A DNA stretch of 27,461 bases, taken from NCBI GenBank assembly GCA_002337545.1, contig DDGE01000001.1:27735-55195 (forward strand), read 5' to 3'. The position numbers and the translations under genes were made by a program. Below the pieces are notes generated by a model. It was not told the DNA's origin and ran no database searches. It was given only the letters and a program-made list of their open reading frames with translations. The stretch's first letter is position 1. Each line of letters opens with the position of its first letter. Shown here in pieces: positions 1-7,882 of the stretch. Source of the DNA: Phycisphaerales bacterium UBA1910 (GTDB lineage: Bacteria; Planctomycetota; Phycisphaerae; Phycisphaerales; UBA1924).

Positions 1-59
1 GGATTCCACTCGCCCAGAATGCTCGTTCGGCTCATCCTAAACCAACGCCTGAAACAGGT

Positions 60-88
60 TTGACTGATAGCCACCGACGAGCTACTCT
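60..88 (+). promoter_or_regulatory. Candidate promoter of tRNA-Val
   Basis: TTGACT at 60-65 and TACTCT at 83-88 are separated by 17 bp, which fits a sigma-70-like promoter. Transcription would start near 95, about 38 nt before the tRNA. The -10 match is only moderate. No gene is seen in bases 1-132. Confidence 0.35.
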
Positions 89-105
89 AGCTGTGCCCAC
101 GGCAA

Positions 106-121
106 TGGCAGTGCACTGCCA
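106..121. repeat. 16-bp perfect palindrome before tRNA-Val
   Basis: TGGCAGTGCACTGCCA is a perfect palindrome between the candidate promoter and the tRNA. It could be a protein-binding site or a leader structure that is removed during processing. No partner copy was noticed. Confidence 0.6.
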
Positions 122-132
122 AATACCAGAAA

Positions 133-206
133 GGGCGTATAGCTCAGTTGGCTAGAGCGCTGCCGTCACATGGCAGAGGTCACTGGTTCGAGTCCAGTTA
201 CGCCCA
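133..206 (+). tRNA. tRNA-Val (anticodon CAC)
   Basis: A full cloverleaf can be drawn. The acceptor arm GGGCGTA (133-139) pairs with TACGCCC (199-205), and the discriminator is A206. The anticodon stem is 160-164 with 172-176. The seven-base loop 165-171 puts CAC at 167-169, which reads the Val codon GTG. The T loop is TTCGAGT. CCA is not encoded. Position 32 is G, where a pyrimidine is usual. Confidence 0.93.
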
Positions 207-276
207 CTTTCTTCGATATGCTCAGGCCTTTACTCGTTCCTGTTCACGCGGTGTGCTCCTCATGGGTAACCACGGC

Positions 277-296
277 GGCGAGCGGGGGAGCTCGCC
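277..296. repeat. GC-rich inverted repeat upstream of mntR
   Basis: GGCGAGC (277-283) and GCTCGCC (290-296) form a perfect 7-bp stem with a 6-nt loop. No T-run follows, so it is not a convincing terminator for the tRNA. Bases 207-345 hold only this hairpin and a possible -10 (TACAAT, 316-321) for mntR; no gene is seen there. Confidence 0.4.
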
Positions 297-345
297 ATTC
301 GGCTGCATGTCCTGCTACAATTTGATGTTTCGAAAGCAGGTGCGC

Positions 346-762
346 GTGTCAAAATCTCCTGAGAGTCAACCGTTCCAACGAACTCGACGCGACCACGCGT
401 CCGAGATCGCGGAGGATTATGTCGAGGCTATCGCGGACCTGATTGGCGAGCATGGCCGGTGTCGGGTCCGTGATCTCGCCGAATGCTTCGGCGTGACGCA
501 TGTAACTGTTGTTCGCACAGTTCAGCGGCTGGAGCGGGATGGCTTGATCGTGACGGAGCCGTATAAGCCGATCGAGCTCACCCCGCAGGGGGCGCGACTC
601 GCTGAGGAATGCCGCGCTCGACACGATATCGTGTTACGATTTCTGATCGCGCTCGGGGTCCCCGAATCAGTCGCGGCCGTCGACACCGAGGGCATCGAGC
701 ATCATGTCTCGCCAGAGACCCTCAAGCGTTTCGAAGCGTTTATCGATCACGACAAGCGATAG
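346..762 (+). CDS. mntR: Manganese-responsive regulator MntR (DtxR family)
   Basis: This 138-residue winged-helix repressor would bind DNA when loaded with Mn(II) and shut down manganese uptake. The DNA-binding region covers about residues 20-75. The known Bacillus MntR ligands all have counterparts: D24 and E27 (EDYVE), H93 (ARHDIV), and E115, E118 and H119 (EGIEHH). The length fits MntR, which lacks the SH3-like third domain of DtxR. The open frame extends back to 148, but that part overlaps tRNA-Val and does not look like MntR. I chose GTG 346 because AGCAGG (335-340) lies 5 nt upstream and a TACAAT -10 sits at 316-321. ATG 325 and GTG 340 are alternatives. It lies directly upstream of the importer it probably controls. 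Confidence 0.9.
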   Translation: MSKSPESQPFQRTRRDHASEIAEDYVEAIADLIGEHGRCRVRDLAECFGVTHVTVVRTVQRLERDGLIVTEPYKPIELTPQGARLAEECRARHDIVLRFLIALGVPESVAAVDTEGIEHHVSPETLKRFEAFIDHDKR

Positions 763-792
763 GACTGGATCGAGTTTGTGCCTTGCGTTCGC

Positions 793-821
793 TTGACACA
801 AAATGTAGCGCGTGATACAAT
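793..821 (+). promoter_or_regulatory. Promoter of the mntABCD operon
   Basis: TTGACA (793-798) is a perfect -35. It is followed by exactly 17 bp and TACAAT (816-821), a near-consensus -10. This should be a strong sigma-70 promoter starting near 828, inside the operator described next, so a bound repressor would block initiation. Confidence 0.82.
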
Positions 822-841
822 AATGTAGCGATGGCTACATT
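802..841. promoter_or_regulatory. Probable MntR operator
   Basis: AATGTAGC (822-829) and GCTACATT (834-841) form a perfect 8-bp inverted repeat with a 4-bp centre, directly after the -10. A further copy of AATGTAGCG lies at 802-810 between -35 and -10, exactly 20 bp upstream in direct orientation. The position next to mntR and ahead of a metal importer suggests MntR binds here. That it is MntR rather than a Zur-like factor is inference. Confidence 0.75.
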
Positions 842-861
842 GGCCCGCCATAGGAGTATGC

Positions 862-1827
862 ATGCACTGGCTAAAACTCATCGGATCCATCCTCGTTGCG
901 TGGTCGACCCTCCTGAACCCGTTATCTGTTCAGGCGGAAACCGACGAGCAGTATCAAATCGTCGCGACTGTTGGGATGATCGAAGATGTGGCCCGCACCG
1001 TTGCGGGTGATCGTGCGGAGGTCATCGGGCTGATGGGGTCGGGTGTGGATCCGCACCTCTATAAGCCGACCCGTTCGGACATCCGGAGGCTGATGGGCGC
1101 GGATGTAATTTTTTATAACGGACTCCTGCTCGAAGGGAAGATGGCCGACTCATTGATTCGTGCTGCAACAGGAGGGAAGAAGGTGCACGCCGTCACTGAG
1201 CTGCTTGATGAACAGTACCTCCTTGAGCCTGAGGAGTTCGAGGGGCTTTATGATCCGCATGTCTGGATGGATCCAGATGCGTGGTCTCGGACGATCGATG
1301 TCATTCGCGACAAACTCACAGAGTTTGACGCTGAAGGGGCTGACTCGTACAAGCGGAACGCGGAAGCATATAGCGCGAGACTTTCTGAACTCGACGCGTA
1401 TGCCGAGCGGGTCCTCTCGTCCGTGCCGGAATCACAGCGCGTCCTTGTGACTGCTCATGACGCGTTTAACTACTTCGGGCGTCGATTTGGGTACGAGGTT
1501 GTGGGGATCCAGGGGCTCTCGACGGAATCTGAGGCGGGAGTCCGCGATATCGAGAATCTCGTTGATCTGCTCGTCGCTCGCAATATCGGAGCGGTCTTTG
1601 TCGAATCCACAGTTTCAGATCGCAATATCAAGGCATTGATCGCGGGTGCCAAGGCCCGCGGACACACGGTTGTCATCGGCGGTGAGTTATACAGCGACGC
1701 GATGGGCGGCGCTGGCACATACGAGGGCACCTACATCGGGATGATCGATCACAATGTCACCACGATCGCTCGTGCACTAGGGGGAATGGCGCCAGCTCGC
1801 GGCATGAATGGAAAGCTCCACAAGTGA
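862..1827 (+). CDS. mntA: Metal ABC transporter substrate-binding protein (TroA/MntA type)
   Basis: This 321-residue periplasmic protein binds Mn(II) or Zn(II) and delivers it to the membrane permease. A Sec signal peptide spans about residues 1-25, with cleavage after VQA. The four ligands of cluster A-I binding proteins are visible: H65 (DPHLYKPT), H133 (DPHVWMD), H199 (TAHDAF) and D279 (YSDAMG). The three-His/one-Asp set matches Treponema TroA, which binds zinc and manganese, rather than PsaA, which has Glu at the third position. No His-rich loop, common in zinc-specific ZnuA, is present. AGGAG (852-856) precedes ATG 862 by 5 nt. It is the first gene of a four-gene operon. The manganese assignment comes mainly from mntR next door. 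Confidence 0.92.
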   Translation: MHWLKLIGSILVAWSTLLNPLSVQAETDEQYQIVATVGMIEDVARTVAGDRAEVIGLMGSGVDPHLYKPTRSDIRRLMGADVIFYNGLLLEGKMADSLIRAATGGKKVHAVTELLDEQYLLEPEEFEGLYDPHVWMDPDAWSRTIDVIRDKLTEFDAEGADSYKRNAEAYSARLSELDAYAERVLSSVPESQRVLVTAHDAFNYFGRRFGYEVVGIQGLSTESEAGVRDIENLVDLLVARNIGAVFVESTVSDRNIKALIAGAKARGHTVVIGGELYSDAMGGAGTYEGTYIGMIDHNVTTIARALGGMAPARGMNGKLHK

Positions 1828-2654
1828 GCCCTGTTGCAGCCCATTCGAACTCGAAACAGTCCGGGCTCTCAGAGTATCCAGAGCACTCTGCAGAGAGCCC
1901 GTTGTCAATCCACGCGATGACCGTTGCTTATCACAAAAAGCCAGTCCTATGGGATGTGGACTACGACGCCCCTGCGAATAAGCTCATCGCGATTGTTGGA
2001 CCCAACGGCGCGGGCAAAAGCACATTCATCAAGTCCTGTCTTGGGCTCATCCCCAAGGCGTCTGGCCTAGTAGAGTTCTGGGGGCAGCCGTACCGAAAGG
2101 TTCGCTCACGCATTGGTTATGTCCCCCAGCGTGAGAGTGTTGATTGGGACTTCCCTGTATCCGCACTCGATGTCGTGTGCATGGGCCGGTACAGGCGGAT
2201 CGGCTGGTGCAGGCCAGTGACCCGTAAGCATAAGGTGGCGGCCCTTGACTGCCTTGAACTCGTCGGAATGCGGGACTTTGCGAACAGGCAGATCAGTCAG
2301 CTCTCGGGGGGGCAGCAGCAGCGTGTATTCCTTGCCAGGGCACTCGCGCAGCAGGCGGAGCTTTATTTCATGGACGAGCCCTTCGCGGGCGTCGATGCCG
2401 CGACCGAACGGGCGATCATTCAGGTCCTCCGTGAGCTCAAGAACAGCGGTAAAACCGTCATCGTTGTTCATCACGATCTGCAAAGTGTCCCGGAGTACTT
2501 CGACGAGGTGATTCTTCTGAACATGCGCGTGGTTGCGTCCGGTCCTGTCGGCGAGGTCTTCACCGAGACCAATCTCCACAAGACTTACGGTGGGCGTCTT
2601 ACCCTCCTCTCCGAGGCCGCCGAAGCGATCGCCCGCACCGAGTCGGGGGTTTGA
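1824..2654 (+). CDS. mntB: Metal ABC transporter ATPase
   Basis: This 276-residue nucleotide-binding subunit powers the importer in the cytoplasm. Walker A is GPNGAGKST (residues 59-67). The signature LSGGQQQR, the Walker B segment LYFMDEP and the H-loop in VVHHD follow in the normal order. The GTG start overlaps the mntA stop as GTGA, which implies translational coupling. The first 27 residues, rich in Ser and His, come before the usual start of the ABC fold, so a later start is possible, but the tight overlap favours 1824. It works with the two permeases downstream. Confidence 0.93.
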   Translation: MSPVAAHSNSKQSGLSEYPEHSAESPLSIHAMTVAYHKKPVLWDVDYDAPANKLIAIVGPNGAGKSTFIKSCLGLIPKASGLVEFWGQPYRKVRSRIGYVPQRESVDWDFPVSALDVVCMGRYRRIGWCRPVTRKHKVAALDCLELVGMRDFANRQISQLSGGQQQRVFLARALAQQAELYFMDEPFAGVDAATERAIIQVLRELKNSGKTVIVVHHDLQSVPEYFDEVILLNMRVVASGPVGEVFTETNLHKTYGGRLTLLSEAAEAIARTESGV

Positions 2655-2660
2655 GTCACA

Positions 2661-4040
2661 GTGCCCCTGCGCATTCCCATCCTGTTCCATGCCAACATGC
2701 AACACTCCATTCAGGAAGTGACGGATGAATGGCCGCGTATGTCCGAGATCATCGAGACGGTTACTTTCCGTGCGGGATACAACACGGGCATGGTGATCGG
2801 GGGCACGGCTCTCCTCGGGCTTGCTGCTGGAATAATCGGTGTCTTCGCTTTGCTCCGCAAGCGTTCCCTAATGACAGACGCCCTAAGCCACGCAACGCTA
2901 CCCGGTATTACCCTCGCATTCCTATTTGCAGGGACATTTGGGCTTGAGTCCAAATCGTTGCCCGTTCTGCTGGTTGGTGCGAGCGTGACTGGGGTTCTCG
3001 GTGTGATCTGTGTCCAGCTTATTCTGCACCACACACGACTGAGAGAGGACGCGGCAATTGGGATCGTCCTGAGTGTGTTCTTTGGCGCTGGGATTGTTGG
3101 GTTGAGCTACATTCAGGCCAACGCGCCAGGTGATTCAGGTGGGCTGAATCACTTTATCTATGGGCAGGCCGCGACGATGAGGGTGGGGGATGTCGTCCTC
3201 ATGGGCTCCATCGCATTGGTTGCGATCATGGCGACTTTACTCTTCATGAAAGAGTTCGCGATCGTTTGTTTTAATGACGCGTTTGCCCGTGTCGACGGCT
3301 GGCCGGTTGGCCTCGTTGACCTGTTCATGATGGCACTCGTGGTTCTAGTCACCGTAGCCGGGCTGCAGGCGGTCGGGCTTATTCTCGTTGTGTCCATGCT
3401 CATCATCCCGCCAGTCGCGGCGAGATTTTGGACCGATCGGCTCTCTGTACTCGTGTTGATCTCGGGGATCATCGGCGCGACGAGCGGCTATCTTGGCGCG
3501 ACGGTATCCGCGCTTTTTCCCCGGAAGCCCGCGGGCGCAGTGATCGTCCTCACCGCGGGATGTATCTTCGTGCTCAGTATGTTTCTTGCCCCCAAGCGAG
3601 GGGTATTCGCACACGCGATCCGTCGCGTGAGTGTCCGGGTCAAGGTCGCGGGGGACCATCTTCTCGAGCATGTATACGAATCCCGACAATCAACGCTCAC
3701 TTCGGATGACTTTGCGAACTTCGCCCGCATGCAGGGATGGTCTCCGCTTTTTCAGCTTCTGATCCGATTTGCGTTGCGTAGAGAGAACATGCTCGGCTCG
3801 AAGACTCGTCGTGAGATCCGAGTCACCGAGGCGGGGCTTGAACGCGGGGCACGCGTGTCACGAAACCATGCGCTCTGGGAACAGTATCTGGTGAGCCATG
3901 CTGACATCGCGCCCTCACATGTAGACTGGTCCGTAGATATGGTCGAGCATGTCCTTTCTGACGAACTCATCCATGAACTCGAAACCGCACTACGGAATCA
4001 AGGGGTCGACTTCCCTCCCAGCCTGGAAGGGGTGGGCTGA
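2661..4040 (+). CDS. mntC: Metal ABC permease fused to a DtxR-like C-terminal domain (first copy)
   Basis: This is an ABC-3 family inner-membrane channel subunit of 459 residues, longer than the roughly 280-300 usual for the family. Hydrophobic helices run from about residue 40 to 310, with the family motif around LMTDALSHATLPG. After about residue 320 comes a soluble domain like the HTH/dimerization region of DtxR regulators, ending RNHALWEQYL and DMVEHVLSDEL. Compared with DtxR, H403, E407, E429 and H430 match metal ligands, while D422 replaces a His and D426 sits at a ligand position. The start is uncertain: GTG 2661 lies just after mntB, but ATG 2739 (MSEIIETV) would give a more usual N-terminus. 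Confidence 0.9.
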   Translation: MPLRIPILFHANMQHSIQEVTDEWPRMSEIIETVTFRAGYNTGMVIGGTALLGLAAGIIGVFALLRKRSLMTDALSHATLPGITLAFLFAGTFGLESKSLPVLLVGASVTGVLGVICVQLILHHTRLREDAAIGIVLSVFFGAGIVGLSYIQANAPGDSGGLNHFIYGQAATMRVGDVVLMGSIALVAIMATLLFMKEFAIVCFNDAFARVDGWPVGLVDLFMMALVVLVTVAGLQAVGLILVVSMLIIPPVAARFWTDRLSVLVLISGIIGATSGYLGATVSALFPRKPAGAVIVLTAGCIFVLSMFLAPKRGVFAHAIRRVSVRVKVAGDHLLEHVYESRQSTLTSDDFANFARMQGWSPLFQLLIRFALRRENMLGSKTRREIRVTEAGLERGARVSRNHALWEQYLVSHADIAPSHVDWSVDMVEHVLSDELIHELETALRNQGVDFPPSLEGVG

Positions 4041-5353
4041 TGTATTTCGATCTCGCATTGGACCTGTTTCCCTTACTTGCGGCGGCTTTAGCTGCCGTGT
4101 GCTGTGGATTATTGGGCAACTTCCTTTTGCTACGCAAACAGAGCATGATGGGCGACGCGATCTCACATAGCGTTCTTCCGGGTCTAGTGATCGCGTTCCT
4201 TATCGCTTCGACTCGTTCGCCGCTTGTCATGCTTGTCGGAGCGACTATCGCGGGAGTTGTCACGGTGGTTCTTGTCGAGTTCGTAAAGAGATTCGGCAAG
4301 GTTGAACCGGGTGCGGCCATGGGCGTTGTGTTTTCAATCCTCTTTGCTTTGGGCGTGTTGCTCATCGAGAAGGCCGCGGTTCGCCATGTGGACCTGGATG
4401 CAGAGTGCGTGCTTCACGGCCAACTCGAAACACTTGTCTGGTATAGCGCACCTGCGACTATCTCTGGGCTGTGGAGTGTCGAAACTCTCGACGCTATACC
4501 CCGCCAGATCATCACACTCACGATTATTCTGATACTCGCAATCGGCTTTGTGAGTTTGCTGTTCAAAGAACTCCGCCTCGCATCCTTCGATCCCGCGCTC
4601 GCGACAACACTCGGATTCAACTCGACACTGTTGCACTATCTCCTCATGATTTTCGTAGCGGCGGCAACGGTTGCGAGTTTCGAGGCCGTGGGTTCGATCC
4701 TCGTCATCGCGATGCTCATCTGCCCCGGGGCAACAGCTCGATTGCTCACGGATCGCCTTCGAACTCAAATCGTGCTTTCTGTGCTTATTGCGCTATTCAC
4801 AGCCGTGGGGGGATACTTCTCTGCAACCATTATCCCAGGATGGTTCGGTCGAGATACCGTGAATGCCGCGGGTTCGATCACAGTGTTTTCCGGTTTGGTA
4901 TTGAGTCTGACCATTATCATTTCGCCATCGCACGGTATTCTGTCACGAATGATCCGTCGTATTCGCCTCTCTTCGCGCGTTGCACTTGACGATTTGCTTG
5001 CGACGATGTATCGCGCTCAGGAGCAAGCCCAAGCGGAGATGAGTGCCAGTGATATTTCAGATGCTATTCTGCGTTCTAAGCCGCAGCCGCTGCTGAATCG
5101 GGCTGTCAAGAGAGCATTGATTCAACGGCATAGAGGCATGTATTCATTGACTGAGAAAGGGCAGTGTGCTGCGAGAAGCATCGTCCGTCGCCACCGTCTC
5201 TGGGAACACTACCTCGTCGACCAAGCCGGATTGGCGCCCGACCATGTCCATGAGACCGCTGAGCGTCTGGAGCACTTGCCTCCCGTCCCACCCGCTGGGC
5301 CGCAGACTGACCCGCAGGGCAAGGTTATTCCTGACGATCCACAAGTCCCCTGA
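4040..5353 (+). CDS. mntD: Metal ABC permease fused to a DtxR-like C-terminal domain (second copy)
   Basis: This second ABC-3 permease (437 residues) probably pairs with the first to form a heterodimeric channel. Membrane helices fill about residues 10-300, with the motif MMGDAISHSVLPG near the N-terminus. The C-terminal DtxR-like domain keeps a full ligand-like set: H385 and E389 (RHRLWEH), H404, E408, E411 and H412 (HETAERLEH). It ends in a Pro-rich tail containing DPQGKVIP, like the DPHG.PIP motif of DtxR proteins. ATG 4040 overlaps the previous stop by one base (TGATG). The 3' end overlaps the convergent pxpA by 29 bp. Whether the domain senses metal, or is a structural relic, cannot be told from sequence. 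Confidence 0.9.
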   Translation: MYFDLALDLFPLLAAALAAVCCGLLGNFLLLRKQSMMGDAISHSVLPGLVIAFLIASTRSPLVMLVGATIAGVVTVVLVEFVKRFGKVEPGAAMGVVFSILFALGVLLIEKAAVRHVDLDAECVLHGQLETLVWYSAPATISGLWSVETLDAIPRQIITLTIILILAIGFVSLLFKELRLASFDPALATTLGFNSTLLHYLLMIFVAAATVASFEAVGSILVIAMLICPGATARLLTDRLRTQIVLSVLIALFTAVGGYFSATIIPGWFGRDTVNAAGSITVFSGLVLSLTIIISPSHGILSRMIRRIRLSSRVALDDLLATMYRAQEQAQAEMSASDISDAILRSKPQPLLNRAVKRALIQRHRGMYSLTEKGQCAARSIVRRHRLWEHYLVDQAGLAPDHVHETAERLEHLPPVPPAGPQTDPQGKVIPDDPQVP

Positions 5354-6038
5354 GCCGGTCCCGCACAGACCGGGCAATGGACACCGAGTTCTCAGTATCC
5401 GAGTGCACACAGAGTAAATCGCACATCTGTTCCAGCACCAGATGTTCCGCTTGATCAGCGGCGGTCGTTGGGTCAGAGATCAGAGCTCCGGGTTCTTCAC
5501 GCGATACGAGCTTCCAATCTGCCCCATATGCACGATCACAGAATCCTTCGGCCCAAACCGGGGCATTGGCCTCACGGAGGGCCCTCACAGCGGGGCACCC
5601 AAGGGGCATCACGATGAATGCGCTCGGGCAGGTCTCTTCCGTAAGTTTCCAGAACCACACTGCCAACTCTGGATCTTCCGCGAGACTGTGATACAACGCG
5701 CCATGAGCCTTCACAAACGATACTGGTACCCGGCGGGACTCAGCAATAGACAGCAGCGAACGAAGTTGTTCACTGATCGTTTCTTCAAGATCAGCACGGC
5801 TGATCTCCATCGCACGACGCCCGAAGCCATCCCGATCAGGGTACGATGGATGGGCCCCGATGACTTGATCATTCTGACTCGCAAGATCAACGAGCCGTCG
5901 CATCGATTCGGAATCTCCTGCATGCCCGCCGCATGCAATACTTACTGCATCGACGACATCGAGCAAATCGATCTCGATCTGCTGTCCTCGCGGATCGTTT
6001 GCCTCCCCCGTATCGCAGCCGATAAAGATTTCACGCAT
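5325..6038 (-). CDS. pxpA: 5-oxoprolinase subunit A (LamB/YcsF family)
   Basis: This 237-residue cytoplasmic protein works with PxpB and PxpC to hydrolyse 5-oxoproline to glutamate using ATP, a repair and recycling activity. Family signatures are GCDTGEAND near the N-terminus (usually N.D.GE), ACGGHAGD, GAHPSYPDRDGFGRR and KAHGALYHSLAEDPELA. The length is near the usual 245-255. The ATG at 6038 overlaps the pxpC stop by one base (TGATG) and has a purine-rich GGGAAAG site about 7 nt upstream. A TTG three bases earlier is less likely. It is the last gene of pxpB-pxpC-pxpA and overlaps the end of mntD. Confidence 0.93.
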   Translation of the reverse strand: MREIFIGCDTGEANDPRGQQIEIDLLDVVDAVSIACGGHAGDSESMRRLVDLASQNDQVIGAHPSYPDRDGFGRRAMEISRADLEETISEQLRSLLSIAESRRVPVSFVKAHGALYHSLAEDPELAVWFWKLTEETCPSAFIVMPLGCPAVRALREANAPVWAEGFCDRAYGADWKLVSREEPGALISDPTTAADQAEHLVLEQMCDLLCVHSDTENSVSIARSVRDRLRGLVDRQE

Positions 6039-6952
6039 CAATCAACTTTCCCTTGTGAAACGCGTAACGCTGCGTTGCGATCCACCCACTCAAAACGAAG
6101 GCGATCATTCGGTCGAGCCTGCGCAACCCTAGGCAGATCGGCTTCGATGACACAGGCGATGACCGGGTACCCGCCTGTTACTGGCCCATCGACACCAAGC
6201 ACGATGGGTTGCCCATCCGAAGGTACCTGTACATATCCAGGCAGTGTGCCCACACTGGCAACACGACCCGGTACATCACCAACCATTGTTGTGCCACCAA
6301 GCCGAACTCCAGCCCTGTTGCTTTGCATTTGCACAACGAAGTCCTGACCACCGAGTTGCTGGATCTGTTTCTCGTTGAACAGAACCATATGGTGCCCGGG
6401 GACAATCCGGATCTTCCGATCAACTCGTTGCACAATCCCGATTTCGATTGAGTTCATTGACGGCTTACCCGGTATGCCCACAGGGAGCATATCGCCCACA
6501 CGGAGAGACCGCCCAAGACCAGCATCTGGGGTCGAAACCAACGCGGATCGACTACCCAAGACTGCCTTCGTTGTGAACCCGCCAGCAATACTCAGGTGAG
6601 TCCGCATGCCCTCTGTGATCGAGCCAACCCGCAATACGCTACCACTTGCGGCCTGCACGAGGCGTTGGTGCGGCACCGGCATTGAACGCTCGCCAAGAGT
6701 CAGCGACGCATCCGGCGCATGTCCACCGCTCAGGCAGATGCACGCATCTCCCTCGAACTGAAACATACCGCCCACGAGTGTCATCTCGATCGAAGCATCG
6801 TTTGAGTCATTGCCGAGGATCAAGCTTCCGACCAAGTGTGCCTCTCGATCGAACGCTCCGCCTGTCGGCACGCCCATTTGCCGATACCCGGCTCGACCAA
6901 GGTCTTGCACGCTGCTCTGCATTCCCGGATCGATGACTCGCACAGCACTCAT
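6038..6952 (-). CDS. pxpC: 5-oxoprolinase subunit C (biotin-dependent carboxyltransferase-like)
   Basis: This 304-residue subunit has the fold of the urea amidolyase/allophanate hydrolase carboxyltransferase domain. The family motif runs from SSVQDLGRAGYRQMG into GVPTGGAFDREAH, followed by GNDSNDASIEMTLVGG. The later segment VLGVDGPVTGGYP is also typical. The start overlaps the pxpB stop by 4 nt (ATGA), and the stop overlaps the pxpA start, so all three subunits are translationally coupled. It was formerly annotated as KipA or allophanate hydrolase subunit 2; the neighbouring YcsF-family gene makes 5-oxoprolinase the better call. Confidence 0.93.
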   Translation of the reverse strand: MSAVRVIDPGMQSSVQDLGRAGYRQMGVPTGGAFDREAHLVGSLILGNDSNDASIEMTLVGGMFQFEGDACICLSGGHAPDASLTLGERSMPVPHQRLVQAASGSVLRVGSITEGMRTHLSIAGGFTTKAVLGSRSALVSTPDAGLGRSLRVGDMLPVGIPGKPSMNSIEIGIVQRVDRKIRIVPGHHMVLFNEKQIQQLGGQDFVVQMQSNRAGVRLGGTTMVGDVPGRVASVGTLPGYVQVPSDGQPIVLGVDGPVTGGYPVIACVIEADLPRVAQARPNDRLRFEWVDRNAALRVSQGKVD

Positions 6953-7638
6953 TCTGCTGACTTTCTGGAGTTGAACTCATCGTACGGGATGGCGTGAAAC
7001 CGGACCCGATCACCGACGCGGAGCAGTGAGCAAGGTGAATCGTCCGATGGAAGGAACAATGCAGTCGGGCTTCTTCCGATCAAGTGCCATCCTCCCGGCG
7101 TCTGGAACGGATAAACAGCGGTAAACCGTTCCGCAATCGCTACGCTCCCAGCCGGAACTTGAGTCCGCGGAGTCTTCCGCCTCGGAAGCTGCAATCGCTC
7201 ATCGATCGATCCCAAGTATCCAAAGCCTGGTGAGAACCCGATCGATTCCACGATGTACAACTCCTTCGTATGGAGATCGATCAACTCCTGGATCGACATC
7301 GCGCACGCTTCGGCCACGGCACGAAGATCAGGCGAAACTCGATTGTCGTAGCATACCGGAATGAGGTGGTCTCTCGGAGACCATTCGAGATCCTCACCCG
7401 CGAGCGCATCCCTTGCTGTCTGCTTGATCAGAGACTCGACCTCATTCTCGACGACAAGCTCTGGTTCAAGTTCGACCAGCACCCCGGGGCCAGCAGGGAC
7501 GACCGAACGGGCCTGTTCGCCAAGGCGCCGCCTGAGCAGATCCGCGGCACCACACGACACGCGAGTTCCGTATTGTGCGTCGGGAAACTCCACCCAGATC
7601 GAGCGTTCACTCGTCCAGTTGACCAGAAAATCAGGCAT
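6949..7638 (-). CDS. pxpB: 5-oxoprolinase subunit B (KipI family)
   Basis: This 229-residue subunit pairs with PxpC. The family signature GFSPGFGYLGSID lies in the middle, followed by LPRRKTPRTQVPAGSVAIA and YPFQTPGGWHLIGR, typical of the C-terminal cyclophilin-like part of KipI/PxpB proteins. It is the first gene of the pxp operon, about 108 bp downstream of tRNA-Arg and its terminator. No Shine-Dalgarno sequence is visible. TATCCT lies 7 nt before the ATG, with TTGATC 19 bp further upstream, so the message may start at or very near the start codon. Confidence 0.92.
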   Translation of the reverse strand: MPDFLVNWTSERSIWVEFPDAQYGTRVSCGAADLLRRRLGEQARSVVPAGPGVLVELEPELVVENEVESLIKQTARDALAGEDLEWSPRDHLIPVCYDNRVSPDLRAVAEACAMSIQELIDLHTKELYIVESIGFSPGFGYLGSIDERLQLPRRKTPRTQVPAGSVAIAERFTAVYPFQTPGGWHLIGRSPTALFLPSDDSPCSLLRVGDRVRFHAIPYDEFNSRKSAE

Positions 7639-7715
7639 TCAAGCAAGGATATGAGGTTGGGTGACTGCTCGATCAAGAGGGGCTGCAAAAACCCAAAATC
7701 AGCCCAAAAACGAAG

Positions 7716-7739
7716 AAAGCCCCGCGTTCACGAGGCTTT
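7716..7739 (-). terminator. Terminator of tRNA-Arg
   Basis: On the minus strand a 10-bp hairpin (two G-T pairs, loop GAAC) begins AAAGCC and ends GGCTTT. CTTCG and then TTTTT follow, 7 nt after the tRNA end. A short T-run on the plus strand means it could act weakly in both directions. Confidence 0.65.
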
Positions 7740-7745
7740 TTCAAG

Positions 7746-7819
7746 CACGGGCGGAAGGATTCGAACCCTCAACCTCCTGATCCGTAGTCAGGTGCTCTAT
7801 CCAATTGAGCTACGCCCGC
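7746..7819 (-). tRNA. tRNA-Arg (anticodon ACG)
   Basis: Read on the minus strand, acceptor GCGGGCG pairs with CGCCCGT (a G-U pair closes the end). The anticodon stem CCTGA/TCAGG encloses the loop CTACGGA. The anticodon ACG would be converted to ICG to read CGU, CGC and CGA. The T arm has TTCGAAT. The discriminator is G and CCA is not encoded. Confidence 0.92.
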
Positions 7820-7853
7820 ATTGTTCGGCCGTCAAAGCGGCTATTGAGGGGTA

Positions 7854-7882
7854 AGAATAAGCATCCTCACCCCAGATGGCAA
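7854..7882 (-). promoter_or_regulatory. Promoter of tRNA-Arg
   Basis: On the minus strand TTGCCA (7882-7877) and TATTCT (7859-7854) are 17 bp apart. The expected start, near 7847, is about 28 nt before the tRNA. Spacing and both hexamers fit sigma-70. Confidence 0.55.

Noticed and set aside
148..345. N-terminal extension of mntR in the open frame from 148
   Set aside because: It overlaps tRNA-Val and does not resemble MntR; GTG 346 has a ribosome site and gives the normal length.
3106..3113. GCTACATT, a full MntR half-site, inside mntC
   Set aside because: It is a single half-site within coding sequence with no partner arm; probably chance.
5355..5373. CCGGTC/GACCGG inverted repeat just after mntD, as an operon terminator
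   Set aside because: The stem is only 6 bp without a T-run and lies within pxpA coding sequence.
5442..6347. 301-codon open frame on the plus strand
   Set aside because: It is antisense to pxpA and pxpC; the translation has no recognisable domain.
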